Positions 54,389 through 62,479 of a stretch of DNA of 64,000 nucleotides are shown piece by piece (positions within the stretch are counted from its first letter, which is position 1; every line of letters begins with the position of its first letter). The DNA comes from AB-629-J13 sp964496365 (GTDB lineage: Bacteria > Fidelibacterota > Marinisomatia > Marinisomatales > AB-629-J13). The DNA is taken from the NCBI GenBank assembly GCA_964496365.1, contig CAZBZK010000001.1:1-64000 (forward strand), given 5' to 3'. The translations under genes and the position numbers were made by a program. The notes beneath the pieces are model-generated. The model worked only from the letters and a program-made list of their open reading frames with translations. It did not search any database and was not told where the DNA came from.

Positions 54389-55585
54389 ATGAAAATATTT
54401 TATTCTTGGGTTTGTTCGTTTTCACTCGTTTTTGGGCAAGGGCTTTTGTCTTCTCAATTTATAGCTAGTGGTTTGGATAAACCAATTTATCTGACAGCCC
54501 CTTCTGGGTGTGTGGACACTCTTTATGTTGTTGAACAATCGGGGAAAATCCGGACAATATCGAATAGTATTTTGATAAAAAAACCATTTTTAGATATTAC
54601 AGATCGTGTACACAATCCGCTTTTCCCCGGAGATGAGCGTGGACTTTTAGGCATGGCTTTTCACCCTCGGTTTTATGACAATGGTTATTTTTATCTAAAT
54701 TATATTTCTAATGACCAAATGACTATTATTTCAAGGTTTTCCATTCAATCCAAAACCACTTTAGAAAAAAGCGAAGAAATCATTTTAACGATTGAACAAC
54801 CGTATTCAAACCATAATGGTGGACAACTTGAGTTTGGTTATGACGGTTATTTGTATATCGGGGTGGGTGATGGTGGCTCTGCAGGAGATCCTTTCAATAA
54901 TGGTCAGAACAATAATACTCTGTTGGGATCTATTTTAAGGATAGATGTGAACTCATCCTTTCCATATAGTATTCCTCCTTCCAATCCTGTTTATGAAAAC
55001 ATAAAAAAACAAAATGAAATTTGGCTATACGGACTCAGAAACCCATGGCGGTTCTCTTTTGATGCAAAAACAAATGAACTTTACGTTGGAGATGTGGGAC
55101 AAAATGGCTGGGAAGAAATTCATTTGATTCCTCACGAGGGAGGCGGGTCAAATCTTGGGTGGAATATTATGGAAGGAAACCACTGTTATCCTGATGAAAA
55201 ACTGTGCGACAAAACAGGATTAACCTTACCAATCTTTGAATATCCAAACGATGCAAATTATATGAAAACGCTTGTAGGGTTTGCTCAAACAAAACCAAAG
55301 ATTCAGGGCTGTTCTGTTACGGGAGGATATATTTATAGGGGGGCTTTAATACCTCATTTTCAGGGTCATTATATTTTTGCAGATTATTGTACGGGAAAGT
55401 TTTGGAGCTTTGTTTACAAGGATAATAAAGTTACCCATTTCAAAAAAAGAACCACCGAGTTGAGAGATGGTACCGGAAAAAAACAATTTTATGTTTCTTC
55501 TTTTGGAAAAGATGGTGTTGGTGAACTTTATTTTCTTGATTATGAAGGTTCTGTCTATAAAATTATAAACGGTTTGCCAAAATAA
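54389..55585 (+). CDS. PQQ-dependent aldose/sugar dehydrogenase-type protein
   Basis: 398 residues, six-bladed beta-propeller of the soluble glucose dehydrogenase/YliI family. Signal peptide with FGQGLLSS. LYVVEQSGKIR, DERGLLGMAFHP, NHNGGQLEFGYDGYLYIGVGDGG and GLRNPWRFSFD are diagnostic. Periplasmic. PQQ synthesis genes are not in the window. Confidence 0.92.
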   Translation: MKIFYSWVCSFSLVFGQGLLSSQFIASGLDKPIYLTAPSGCVDTLYVVEQSGKIRTISNSILIKKPFLDITDRVHNPLFPGDERGLLGMAFHPRFYDNGYFYLNYISNDQMTIISRFSIQSKTTLEKSEEIILTIEQPYSNHNGGQLEFGYDGYLYIGVGDGGSAGDPFNNGQNNNTLLGSILRIDVNSSFPYSIPPSNPVYENIKKQNEIWLYGLRNPWRFSFDAKTNELYVGDVGQNGWEEIHLIPHEGGGSNLGWNIMEGNHCYPDEKLCDKTGLTLPIFEYPNDANYMKTLVGFAQTKPKIQGCSVTGGYIYRGALIPHFQGHYIFADYCTGKFWSFVYKDNKVTHFKKRTTELRDGTGKKQFYVSSFGKDGVGELYFLDYEGSVYKIINGLPK

Positions 55586-55600
55586 ATTTGAAAAACTTTA

Positions 55601-56941
55601 TCAAAAGTTTGCGACTGATAAATCCCGACTAATTTGACTAATGAATTTGTTCACAACCCCTTTTTGTTTATATACTTTTTCAACTTGCGAACAAGCATGC
55701 AATACTGTGGTATGGTCTCTTCCTCCAAAAAACAAACCGATTGAATGAAGTGTGTTTTGGGTTAGCTCCCTGCACAAATACATAGCAATATGCCTCGTTT
55801 TTACCAATTCTTTTCGTCGAGAAGGCCCTACTAATAATTTTAAAGGTACACTTCTTAATTCTGCTACTTTTTTTACTATATCCTCCAAGCTCAATTCTAC
55901 AATCATTTCTTTCCCTAGCTTTTCCTTAATAACTTGTTCTACTAAGGTTCTGTTTATTTCAACACCATATAATGAAGAATTTGCCAGAAGACGAATAATG
56001 ATTCCCTCTAAAACTCTAATGTTTGTTTTAATATGGGTGGCGATAAGTTCGGTTAAATCATAAGGAAGTTCTAGACCGTTTTGCTGTGCCTTTTCTAAGA
56101 GAATTGCAACTCTGGTTTCAAAGTCTGGAGGTTGAATGTCCACTGAAAGTCCAGACTGAAATCTGGAAACTAAACGCTCTTGGAGTCCCTCCATGTCTCC
56201 GGGGTAAGTATCTGCCGATAATACGATTTGTTTGTTCAATTGATACAATTCATTGAATGTATGAAAAAACTGCTCCTGTGTTTGTTCCTTGCCTTTAAAA
56301 AACTGAATGTCGTCAACAAGTAAAATATCAGCTTTTCTATATTTTTTTGTAAACTCGTTGTTTGTGTTTTTTTGAATGCTGTTGATAAACTCTTGAGTGA
56401 ATTTTTCACTGGTTTCTAACACCACTTTTTTCTTTACATCCTCCGATAAAATTTGATTCCCAATCGCATGAAGTAGGTGTGTTTTTCCTAACCCGACACC
56501 TCCATAAATAACAAGCGGATTGAAATTTGATTCACCCGGGTTTTTGGCAACGGTTACTGCGGCGGCTTTTGCAAATTGACTATTAGAACCTTCAATAAAA
56601 TTAGAAAATCTTTGATTTTTATTTATAAATGTAACTCTTTTGGGGGGTGCTATGTTTTTCCTATCATTTACGTCTGGCTCATTAATTATTCTACCCGCTT
56701 CTGTGGAAACTGTATATTTTATATTAATTTTGTTTCCACGACTATTCATTACTTTTTTATCGATTATATCACGATAGTGTGTGTCCAGCCATTCAAAGAA
56801 AAATTGATTTGGAACCTCTAAGATAAGTTCTGTTTCGTTGAGTGCAACCGATTTTATAGGAGCAATCCACGTATTGAACGCATGTTCCGGCATTTCTGTT
56901 TTTAGTGATGTCCTTACAGAGTTCCAAACCGATTGATGCAT
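55601..56941 (-). CDS. dnaA: Chromosomal replication initiator DnaA
   Basis: AAA+ initiator. Domain I ends near FNTWIAPIKS; the AAA+ domain has YGGVGLGKTH, DDIQFF and the sensor regions; domain IV ends with the DNA-binding GGRDHTTVLHACSQVEK. The ATG at 56941 is used; a GTG five codons upstream (56956) lies inside a DnaA-box-like sequence. Divergent from rpmH. Confidence 0.96.
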   Translation of the reverse strand: MHQSVWNSVRTSLKTEMPEHAFNTWIAPIKSVALNETELILEVPNQFFFEWLDTHYRDIIDKKVMNSRGNKINIKYTVSTEAGRIINEPDVNDRKNIAPPKRVTFINKNQRFSNFIEGSNSQFAKAAAVTVAKNPGESNFNPLVIYGGVGLGKTHLLHAIGNQILSEDVKKKVVLETSEKFTQEFINSIQKNTNNEFTKKYRKADILLVDDIQFFKGKEQTQEQFFHTFNELYQLNKQIVLSADTYPGDMEGLQERLVSRFQSGLSVDIQPPDFETRVAILLEKAQQNGLELPYDLTELIATHIKTNIRVLEGIIIRLLANSSLYGVEINRTLVEQVIKEKLGKEMIVELSLEDIVKKVAELRSVPLKLLVGPSRRKELVKTRHIAMYLCRELTQNTLHSIGLFFGGRDHTTVLHACSQVEKVYKQKGVVNKFISQISRDLSVANF

Positions 56942-56948
56942 CAGTATC

Positions 56949-57169
56949 TTTTCCACAAGTTATCCACATTTCTTTTTCTTCTCATTTTCGGTTTAAAATT
57001 AATCAAAAATACGAGTGTTTCCCAATTATATATTTTATGAATTAAAGATATATTTGATTGTTTGGGGATTTGTTTGGGGATTTCATGGTTGGAAAATAAT
57101 TTATTGAAAAAAATTTGGCTTTTTTACATTATAAGTGTAGCTTTGCCGGCTAAATAAGAGGATTATTTT
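56949..57169. other. Candidate replication origin / dnaA control region
   Basis: The dnaA-rpmH gap holds a perfect DnaA box TTATCCACA (56960-56968), a one-mismatch TTTTCCACA (56949-56957), and a perfect tandem 12-bp repeat TGTTTGGGGATT (57059-57070, 57071-57082) in very AT-rich DNA. Genes diverge on both sides. It could be oriC or only a dnaA autoregulatory site. Confidence 0.55.
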
Positions 57170-57304
57170 ATGAAAAGGACATATCAACCTCATAATAAAA
57201 AGAGGAAGCGCACCCATGGGTTTAGAAGTAGAATGGCGTCTAAAGCTGGTAGGAGAGTTTTATCCCGGCGGCGTAAGCGGTGCAGAAAGTCTCTTTCTGT
57301 ATAA
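57170..57304 (+). CDS. rpmH: Ribosomal protein bL34
   Basis: 44 residues, very basic: MKRTYQPHNKKRKRTHGFRS, then RMASKAGRRVLSRRRKR. GAGGA lies upstream. The tail RCRKSLSV is a little longer than usual. Confidence 0.97.
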   Translation: MKRTYQPHNKKRKRTHGFRSRMASKAGRRVLSRRRKRCRKSLSV

Positions 57305-57311
57305 AATAGAT

Positions 57312-57557
57312 ATGTGTATAGGGTTTGTTGTCAAAACAATAGACAAGTTTATTTTGACAGCCCTGAAGATTGTTCTCTTCGGTTACAAACTTTGTCTCTC
57401 TCCCTTTTTTGGCTCTCGGTGTCGTTTCAGCCCCACCTGCTCTGATTACGCAATGATAGTTTTGACAAAACATTCTTCTTTCATCTCTCTCTTTTATATT
57501 CTTAAAAGGTTATTTAAATGTCATCCTTTTCACCCAGGGGGTTTTGATCCGATATAA
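57312..57557 (+). CDS. yidD: Membrane protein insertion efficiency factor YidD
   Basis: 81 residues from ATG 57312, 7 bases after rpmH. GYKLCLSPFFGSRCRFSPTCS and HPFHPGGFDPI are the family signature. An ATG at 57216 in the same frame overlaps rpmH and is rejected. rnpA, usually between rpmH and yidD, is absent. Confidence 0.95.
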   Translation: MCIGFVVKTIDKFILTALKIVLFGYKLCLSPFFGSRCRFSPTCSDYAMIVLTKHSSFISLFYILKRLFKCHPFHPGGFDPI

Positions 57558-57559
57558 AC

Positions 57560-59233
57560 ATGGATAGACGCTCCTTATTGGCGCTTTTTCTTATCGCTTT
57601 GGTGTTCATTGCGACACCTTATTATTTTAAACTTATTTCCCCCGAACCGCCAATTGTAATAAAAGAAAAAGAACCCTCAACAATACCCAATGTTGAGCCT
57701 GCAAAACTCATTGCATTACCTAAAGATGACATATCCCCTCAAAATATAGAGGAAAAAACTATTTCCGTTGATACGCCTTTATATTCCGCTGAATTTTCCA
57801 CATACAATGGAGGATCCATAAAAAGTTATAAATTGAAAGACTATTTAGGGGCTGACTCATCTGCAGTAAATCTGATTTTTCAACAAAACCTAAACAATCT
57901 ATTTATGTCCTTTGTTGATATAAATGGAACTTTTAATTCTTTAAGTAACTCCTGGAATACCTCTGAAACCAACCATAGTTTAGATGTTTATGATTCTCCT
58001 GTTTCTTTAGAGTTTTACCGCACTTTTGGGAAAGAAACAATCGTTAAAACGATTGAGGTCGACCCGCAGTCTTATGTAATAAACATTGTTACTGATTTGA
58101 CTGAGATCAGTGATGATATTTCAGGTAGCACATATACACTGGGTTGGGAAGGGGGGCTTCCTCCTACAGAGACTAACCTTTCTGACGATGTTTCTTATTT
58201 TAATGGATACGTTTTTCAGGCGGACGATGCATATGAGTTTTCTAAAGTAGCTCCAAAACTGAAGAAAAGCTCAAACGGTGAGCTAGCGGAAATCCGAGGT
58301 GCTACTGAGTGGGCTGCTGTAAAAACAAAATATTTTGCTGCTGTTTTGCTGCCAAAAAATGGTAGTGATGTTTGTTGGGGAGGACAAAAACAAATTCAAA
58401 TGGGTGATGTTTCTATTCCTTTGTTTAGTATGGCTGTTGGGTTAGAAAAAGATCGAGCCTCTACTACAGCTTTATATTTAGGGCCCTTGGAATACAGTTC
58501 AATTAAAAAAGTAAATGCGGGAATTCCCTCCATAATGAATTTTGGGTTTTCGATAATAAGACCCATTAGTAAGGGTGTCTTATGGCTTTTGAAGTCCCTT
58601 CATGTGTGGATTCCTAATTATGGAATTGTCCTTATTTTGTTTTCTATCCTCGTTAAAATTTTGGTTTACCCTCTTACCAAAAAAAGCCATCAGTCCTCTA
58701 AAGAAATGCAAGCTCTTCAACCAGAAATAGCAATTTTAAAAGAAAAACATAAAAACAACCCTCAAAAACTAAACCAAGCAACCATGGGGCTTTACAAAGA
58801 ACATGGGGTAAACCCGCTGGGAGGTTGTCTTCCTATCTTGCTACAAATGCCCCTGCTTTTTTCTTTATTTCAGGTTTTCCGATCTACCATTGAGTTAAGA
58901 GGCGCTTACTTTGTTGGTTGGATTACTGACCTTTCTGCCCCTGATGTTGTTTTTACCTTACCGTTTTCCTTGCCTCTTTATGGAGATGGTGTTGCCATTC
59001 TCCCTTTGGTTATGGGAATTACAATGTTTATTCAACAAAAAATGATGCCAACACAGTCTTCTGGTCAACAAAAGTTTATGGCTTATTTTATGACAGGATT
59101 TTTTGTTTTGCTTTTTAATACTTTCCCTTCTGGACTAAATTTATATTACACTTTGTTTAATGCTCTTACCATACTCCAACAAAAATATCTTACACCCTCT
59201 GTTCCCGAGATTGCATCTACACAGAAAAAATGA
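57560..59233 (+). CDS. yidC: Membrane protein insertase YidC
   Basis: 557 residues: N-terminal helix (LLALFLIALVFIATPYY), large periplasmic beta domain (about 65-310), then the conserved five-helix core with NYGIVLILFSILVKILVYPLT, EHGVNPLGGCLPILLQMPLL and FNTFPSGLNLYYTLFN. Overlaps mnmE by ATGA. Confidence 0.96.
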   Translation: MDRRSLLALFLIALVFIATPYYFKLISPEPPIVIKEKEPSTIPNVEPAKLIALPKDDISPQNIEEKTISVDTPLYSAEFSTYNGGSIKSYKLKDYLGADSSAVNLIFQQNLNNLFMSFVDINGTFNSLSNSWNTSETNHSLDVYDSPVSLEFYRTFGKETIVKTIEVDPQSYVINIVTDLTEISDDISGSTYTLGWEGGLPPTETNLSDDVSYFNGYVFQADDAYEFSKVAPKLKKSSNGELAEIRGATEWAAVKTKYFAAVLLPKNGSDVCWGGQKQIQMGDVSIPLFSMAVGLEKDRASTTALYLGPLEYSSIKKVNAGIPSIMNFGFSIIRPISKGVLWLLKSLHVWIPNYGIVLILFSILVKILVYPLTKKSHQSSKEMQALQPEIAILKEKHKNNPQKLNQATMGLYKEHGVNPLGGCLPILLQMPLLFSLFQVFRSTIELRGAYFVGWITDLSAPDVVFTLPFSLPLYGDGVAILPLVMGITMFIQQKMMPTQSSGQQKFMAYFMTGFFVLLFNTFPSGLNLYYTLFNALTILQQKYLTPSVPEIASTQKK

Positions 59234-60591
59234 GATCGGCCGATACAATTGTAGCAGCCGCTACTCCCTATGGTTTTGGTGGAATTTCCGTTGTCAGAAT
59301 GAGTGGTGCCGATTCAAAAACCATAATTGAATCCCTTTCTCTCTCTAAAAAACACAAACCTGTTTTTCAACACAAAAAAGTTACCCTCGTTAGGATTTTG
59401 GATAACAACAGAGTCCCTTTTGAGGAAGGATTGGTTACATATTTCAAAAAACCTTTTTCTTATACAGGAGAAAATGTGGTTGAAATTTCCTGTCATGGAA
59501 ATCCATCAATTGTAAATAAAATTATTTCCGTTTGTTGTGATTCCGGTGCACGAATAGCTGAACACGGAGAGTTTACAAAACGTGCTTTTCTTAACGGAAA
59601 ACTCGACTTAATTCAAGCAGAGTCCGTTGCCTCTCTTATACAATCAAAAACCGATGTTGGGGCTTCTTTAAATTTTAAAATACTCGATGGAGGTCTGTCC
59701 AAAACCATGGGAGAACTAAAAGAGTCTCTGGTTAGTCTGCTGTCAAAGATTGAATTTGAGCTTGATGTAAACGAAGAAGACCTACAGCCAAACCTTGAAA
59801 AAGAAACTCTAAGGTTTTTAGACACGTGTGAATCTCTACTAAACAAGGCGGCATCAAACCATAGCTCATATCGGATGTTAAATGAAGGTGCAAATGTTGT
59901 GATTTGTGGAAGACCTAATGTTGGAAAATCTACCCTTCTCAACCTTCTTTCCGGCTCAAACAGGGCAATTACCAGCCCACAACCGGGAACCACGAGAGAC
60001 ACCATAGAGTCTTCCATTGTTCTTGGAGGCTACCCCGTTAAACTGATAGATACTGCTGGGTTTCGCTCTTCTAAAGATGAAATTGAAATAGAAGGCATCG
60101 CAAGAACAGAACAAAATATATCAAAGGCAGATTGTGTTCTTGCGTTAACCTCTGTAGACTGTGATTTGACACCTCCGCCCTTTGATTGTGAGAAAAATAC
60201 TATGATTTATGTCATTAATAAATCTGATCTGTGTACCCCTGTTTCCCTTGGGTTATTAAAAAAGAATTATCCTGATGCGTGTGTTTTATCAGCTAAATCT
60301 TCTGACGGAATAGAGAATCTATTGCGTGTTATTAAAAACAAACTTGGGCGAGCTCCATCCCTTGGTAGTTCCGTTCCTTTGGTAACGTCCCGACAAAACC
60401 AGATTGTAAAAAACGTTTTACACTGTATTAATGGTGCTAAAAAGCTTATATCTGCATCCGATAAATCCCCTTATGAACTTATCGCTTTTGAACTTCGTGA
60501 TGCTCTGGGGTATTTAGATTTAATTATGGGGGAAACCATTACGGACGATATTCTTGATAGAGTTTTTAGCGATTTTTGTGTGGGTAAATAG
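59230..60591 (+). CDS. mnmE: tRNA modification GTPase MnmE
   Basis: 453 residues. With MnmG it adds the carboxymethylaminomethyl group to U34. N-terminal DTIVAAATPYGFGGISVVRMSG, G domain with GRPNVGKST and DTAGFR, and the C-terminal FCVGK Cys motif. The stop TAG lies inside a parS-like site. Confidence 0.97.
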   Translation: MRSADTIVAAATPYGFGGISVVRMSGADSKTIIESLSLSKKHKPVFQHKKVTLVRILDNNRVPFEEGLVTYFKKPFSYTGENVVEISCHGNPSIVNKIISVCCDSGARIAEHGEFTKRAFLNGKLDLIQAESVASLIQSKTDVGASLNFKILDGGLSKTMGELKESLVSLLSKIEFELDVNEEDLQPNLEKETLRFLDTCESLLNKAASNHSSYRMLNEGANVVICGRPNVGKSTLLNLLSGSNRAITSPQPGTTRDTIESSIVLGGYPVKLIDTAGFRSSKDEIEIEGIARTEQNISKADCVLALTSVDCDLTPPPFDCEKNTMIYVINKSDLCTPVSLGLLKKNYPDACVLSAKSSDGIENLLRVIKNKLGRAPSLGSSVPLVTSRQNQIVKNVLHCINGAKKLISASDKSPYELIAFELRDALGYLDLIMGETITDDILDRVFSDFCVGK

Positions 60592-60605
60592 TTTCACGTG
60601 AAACA
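60590..60605. promoter_or_regulatory. parS-like ParB-binding site 1
   Basis: AGTTTCACGTGAAACA matches the bacterial parS consensus TGTTTCACGTGAAACA at 15 of 16 positions. It overlaps the mnmE stop and supplies the GTG start of mnmG. Confidence 0.9.
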
Positions 60606-62478
60606 TTCTGTCTTTCAAGTGGATGTGGTGGTTGCGGGTGGCGGACACGCAGGTATTGAGGCTTCTCTTGTATGTGGAAAGCTAGGACTGTCCGTAGCCC
60701 TAGTAACAATAGACACCTTGGCTATTGGGAGAATGTCTTGTAACCCAGCAATTGGAGGACAAGCAAAAGGACAAATAGTAAGAGAAATTGATGTTTTGGG
60801 TGGTGTAATGGGTCGGGTGGCAGACATATCTGCACTACAATATAAAATGCTTAATAAGTCAAAGGGGCGAGCTGTTTGGTCTCCCCGTGCCCAGATCGAT
60901 AAAAGACAGTATGAAAAAGAAGTGGTTTGTCAAGTATCCAAAAACAAACATGTCCATGTGGTTCGTGGGGAGGTTGTAGATGTTCTTGTTGTTGGAGGTG
61001 CTGTTTCTGGTGTTTTGTTAAGGTCTGGTGAAAAAATTTCGAGCAAGGCTGTTGTGATTACGTGTGGAACCTTTCTCGGTGGGCTTATTCATGTTGGTGA
61101 TCAAAAAATAAAAGCGGGACGAATGGGAGAGACACGCAGCCAAGGAATAACGGAGTCCCTGTCTCTTCTTGGTTTTCGGTCTGGAAGGCTTAAAACAGGC
61201 ACGCCTCCTCGGCTTAAAACATCCTCTGTTGATTTTACAAAATGTAGTGTGTCTTCGGGAGACAAACATCCTGTTCCTTTTTCTCATTTTACCTCCGTTT
61301 TTACCCCACCCAACGTGCCATGTTATTTAACCAAAACCAACAAAAAGAGTCATAAGGTTATTCAGAAAAACCTTGAGTCTTCCCCCATGTTTTCTGGAGA
61401 CGTCGGTGGGACAGGGCCACGGTATTGTCCATCCATAGAGGATAAAATATTTAGATTTTCTCAAAAAGACAGCCATGTTCTTTTTTTAGAACCAGAGTGG
61501 TATTGCTCGGATCAAATCTATTTGAATGGTTTTTCTACCAGCCTTCCTGAAGCAATTCAAAAACAAGCATTAATGTGTGTTTCCGGACTCGAAAAAGTAG
61601 AAATATTGAGGCCGGGATACGCAATTGAATATGATTTTTTCCCACCATCACAGCTTAAATCAACTCTTGAAACCAAATTAATATCTAATCTTTTTTTAGC
61701 CGGGCAAATTAACGGCACATCTGGATATGAAGAAGCTGCTGGGCAGGGTTTGGTTGCAGGAATAAATGCAGCAATGTCTATTCATGAACGAGACCCTTTG
61801 GTTTTAACAAGAGAAAACTCATATTTGGGTGTAATGATTGATGATTTAATCACCAAAGACACCCTCGAGCCTTACCGAATGTTTACATCCCGTGCCGAAA
61901 ACCGCTTGTTGTTGCGGTATTCTAATGCGGACAGAAGGCTGCTTGAGTTAGCAAAAAGAATTGGTGTCCTCTCTAAAAATGAGGTTGTGTTGTTAGAAAA
62001 GAAAATTTCTCTTACTGACTATTATATTAAACAAACAAAAACCTCTCTCTCCCCCCAAACAATTAACCCCGCTTTAGAAGCCAAAAACGAAACACCTGTA
62101 AATCAAAAAATTCCTTTTAAAGAGGTTCTTAAGCGTCCATCTGTATCCTTATCTGATTTTTATCCATTGTTTTTTAAAGAAACACAGGAAGAAGAATCTC
62201 TGCCAGGACACCACACAAAAGAATCTTTGCTTGAAGCCGAAACAACCATTAAATATGAAGGATATATCAAAAGACAAAATGAGCACTTAAACAGAATAAA
62301 ATCTAACCGAGAAAAACCAATTCCCTTTGGTTTTGACTATAAAAATCTGGTCGGTTTGTCTTCCGAAGCCAAAGAAAAACTAATGAACATTAAGCCTGAA
62401 AACCTGGGACAAGCCGGGAGGATTTCTGGAATAACACCATCAGACATCTCTGTCTTGTCGGTATATTTGTACAAATAA
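60598..62478 (+). CDS. mnmG: tRNA uridine-5-carboxymethylaminomethyl modification enzyme MnmG
   Basis: 626 residues. FAD-binding VVVAGGGHAGIEAS, GRMSCNPAIGGQAKGQ, MLNKSKGRAVWSPRAQ and SGYEEAAGQGLVAGINAA are typical; the C-terminal MnmE-binding region ends RISGITPSDISVLSVYL. GTG start lies within parS 1; 6 bases after mnmE. Confidence 0.97.
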   Translation: MKHSVFQVDVVVAGGGHAGIEASLVCGKLGLSVALVTIDTLAIGRMSCNPAIGGQAKGQIVREIDVLGGVMGRVADISALQYKMLNKSKGRAVWSPRAQIDKRQYEKEVVCQVSKNKHVHVVRGEVVDVLVVGGAVSGVLLRSGEKISSKAVVITCGTFLGGLIHVGDQKIKAGRMGETRSQGITESLSLLGFRSGRLKTGTPPRLKTSSVDFTKCSVSSGDKHPVPFSHFTSVFTPPNVPCYLTKTNKKSHKVIQKNLESSPMFSGDVGGTGPRYCPSIEDKIFRFSQKDSHVLFLEPEWYCSDQIYLNGFSTSLPEAIQKQALMCVSGLEKVEILRPGYAIEYDFFPPSQLKSTLETKLISNLFLAGQINGTSGYEEAAGQGLVAGINAAMSIHERDPLVLTRENSYLGVMIDDLITKDTLEPYRMFTSRAENRLLLRYSNADRRLLELAKRIGVLSKNEVVLLEKKISLTDYYIKQTKTSLSPQTINPALEAKNETPVNQKIPFKEVLKRPSVSLSDFYPLFFKETQEEESLPGHHTKESLLEAETTIKYEGYIKRQNEHLNRIKSNREKPIPFGFDYKNLVGLSSEAKEKLMNIKPENLGQAGRISGITPSDISVLSVYLYK

Positions 62479-62479
62479 A

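Noticed and set aside
57216..57311. N-terminal extension of yidD overlapping rpmH
   Set aside because: The family signature begins after the ATG at 57312; the extension is the shifted frame of rpmH.
59613..60017. 134-codon minus ORF inside mnmE
   Set aside because: Antisense of conserved GTPase motifs.
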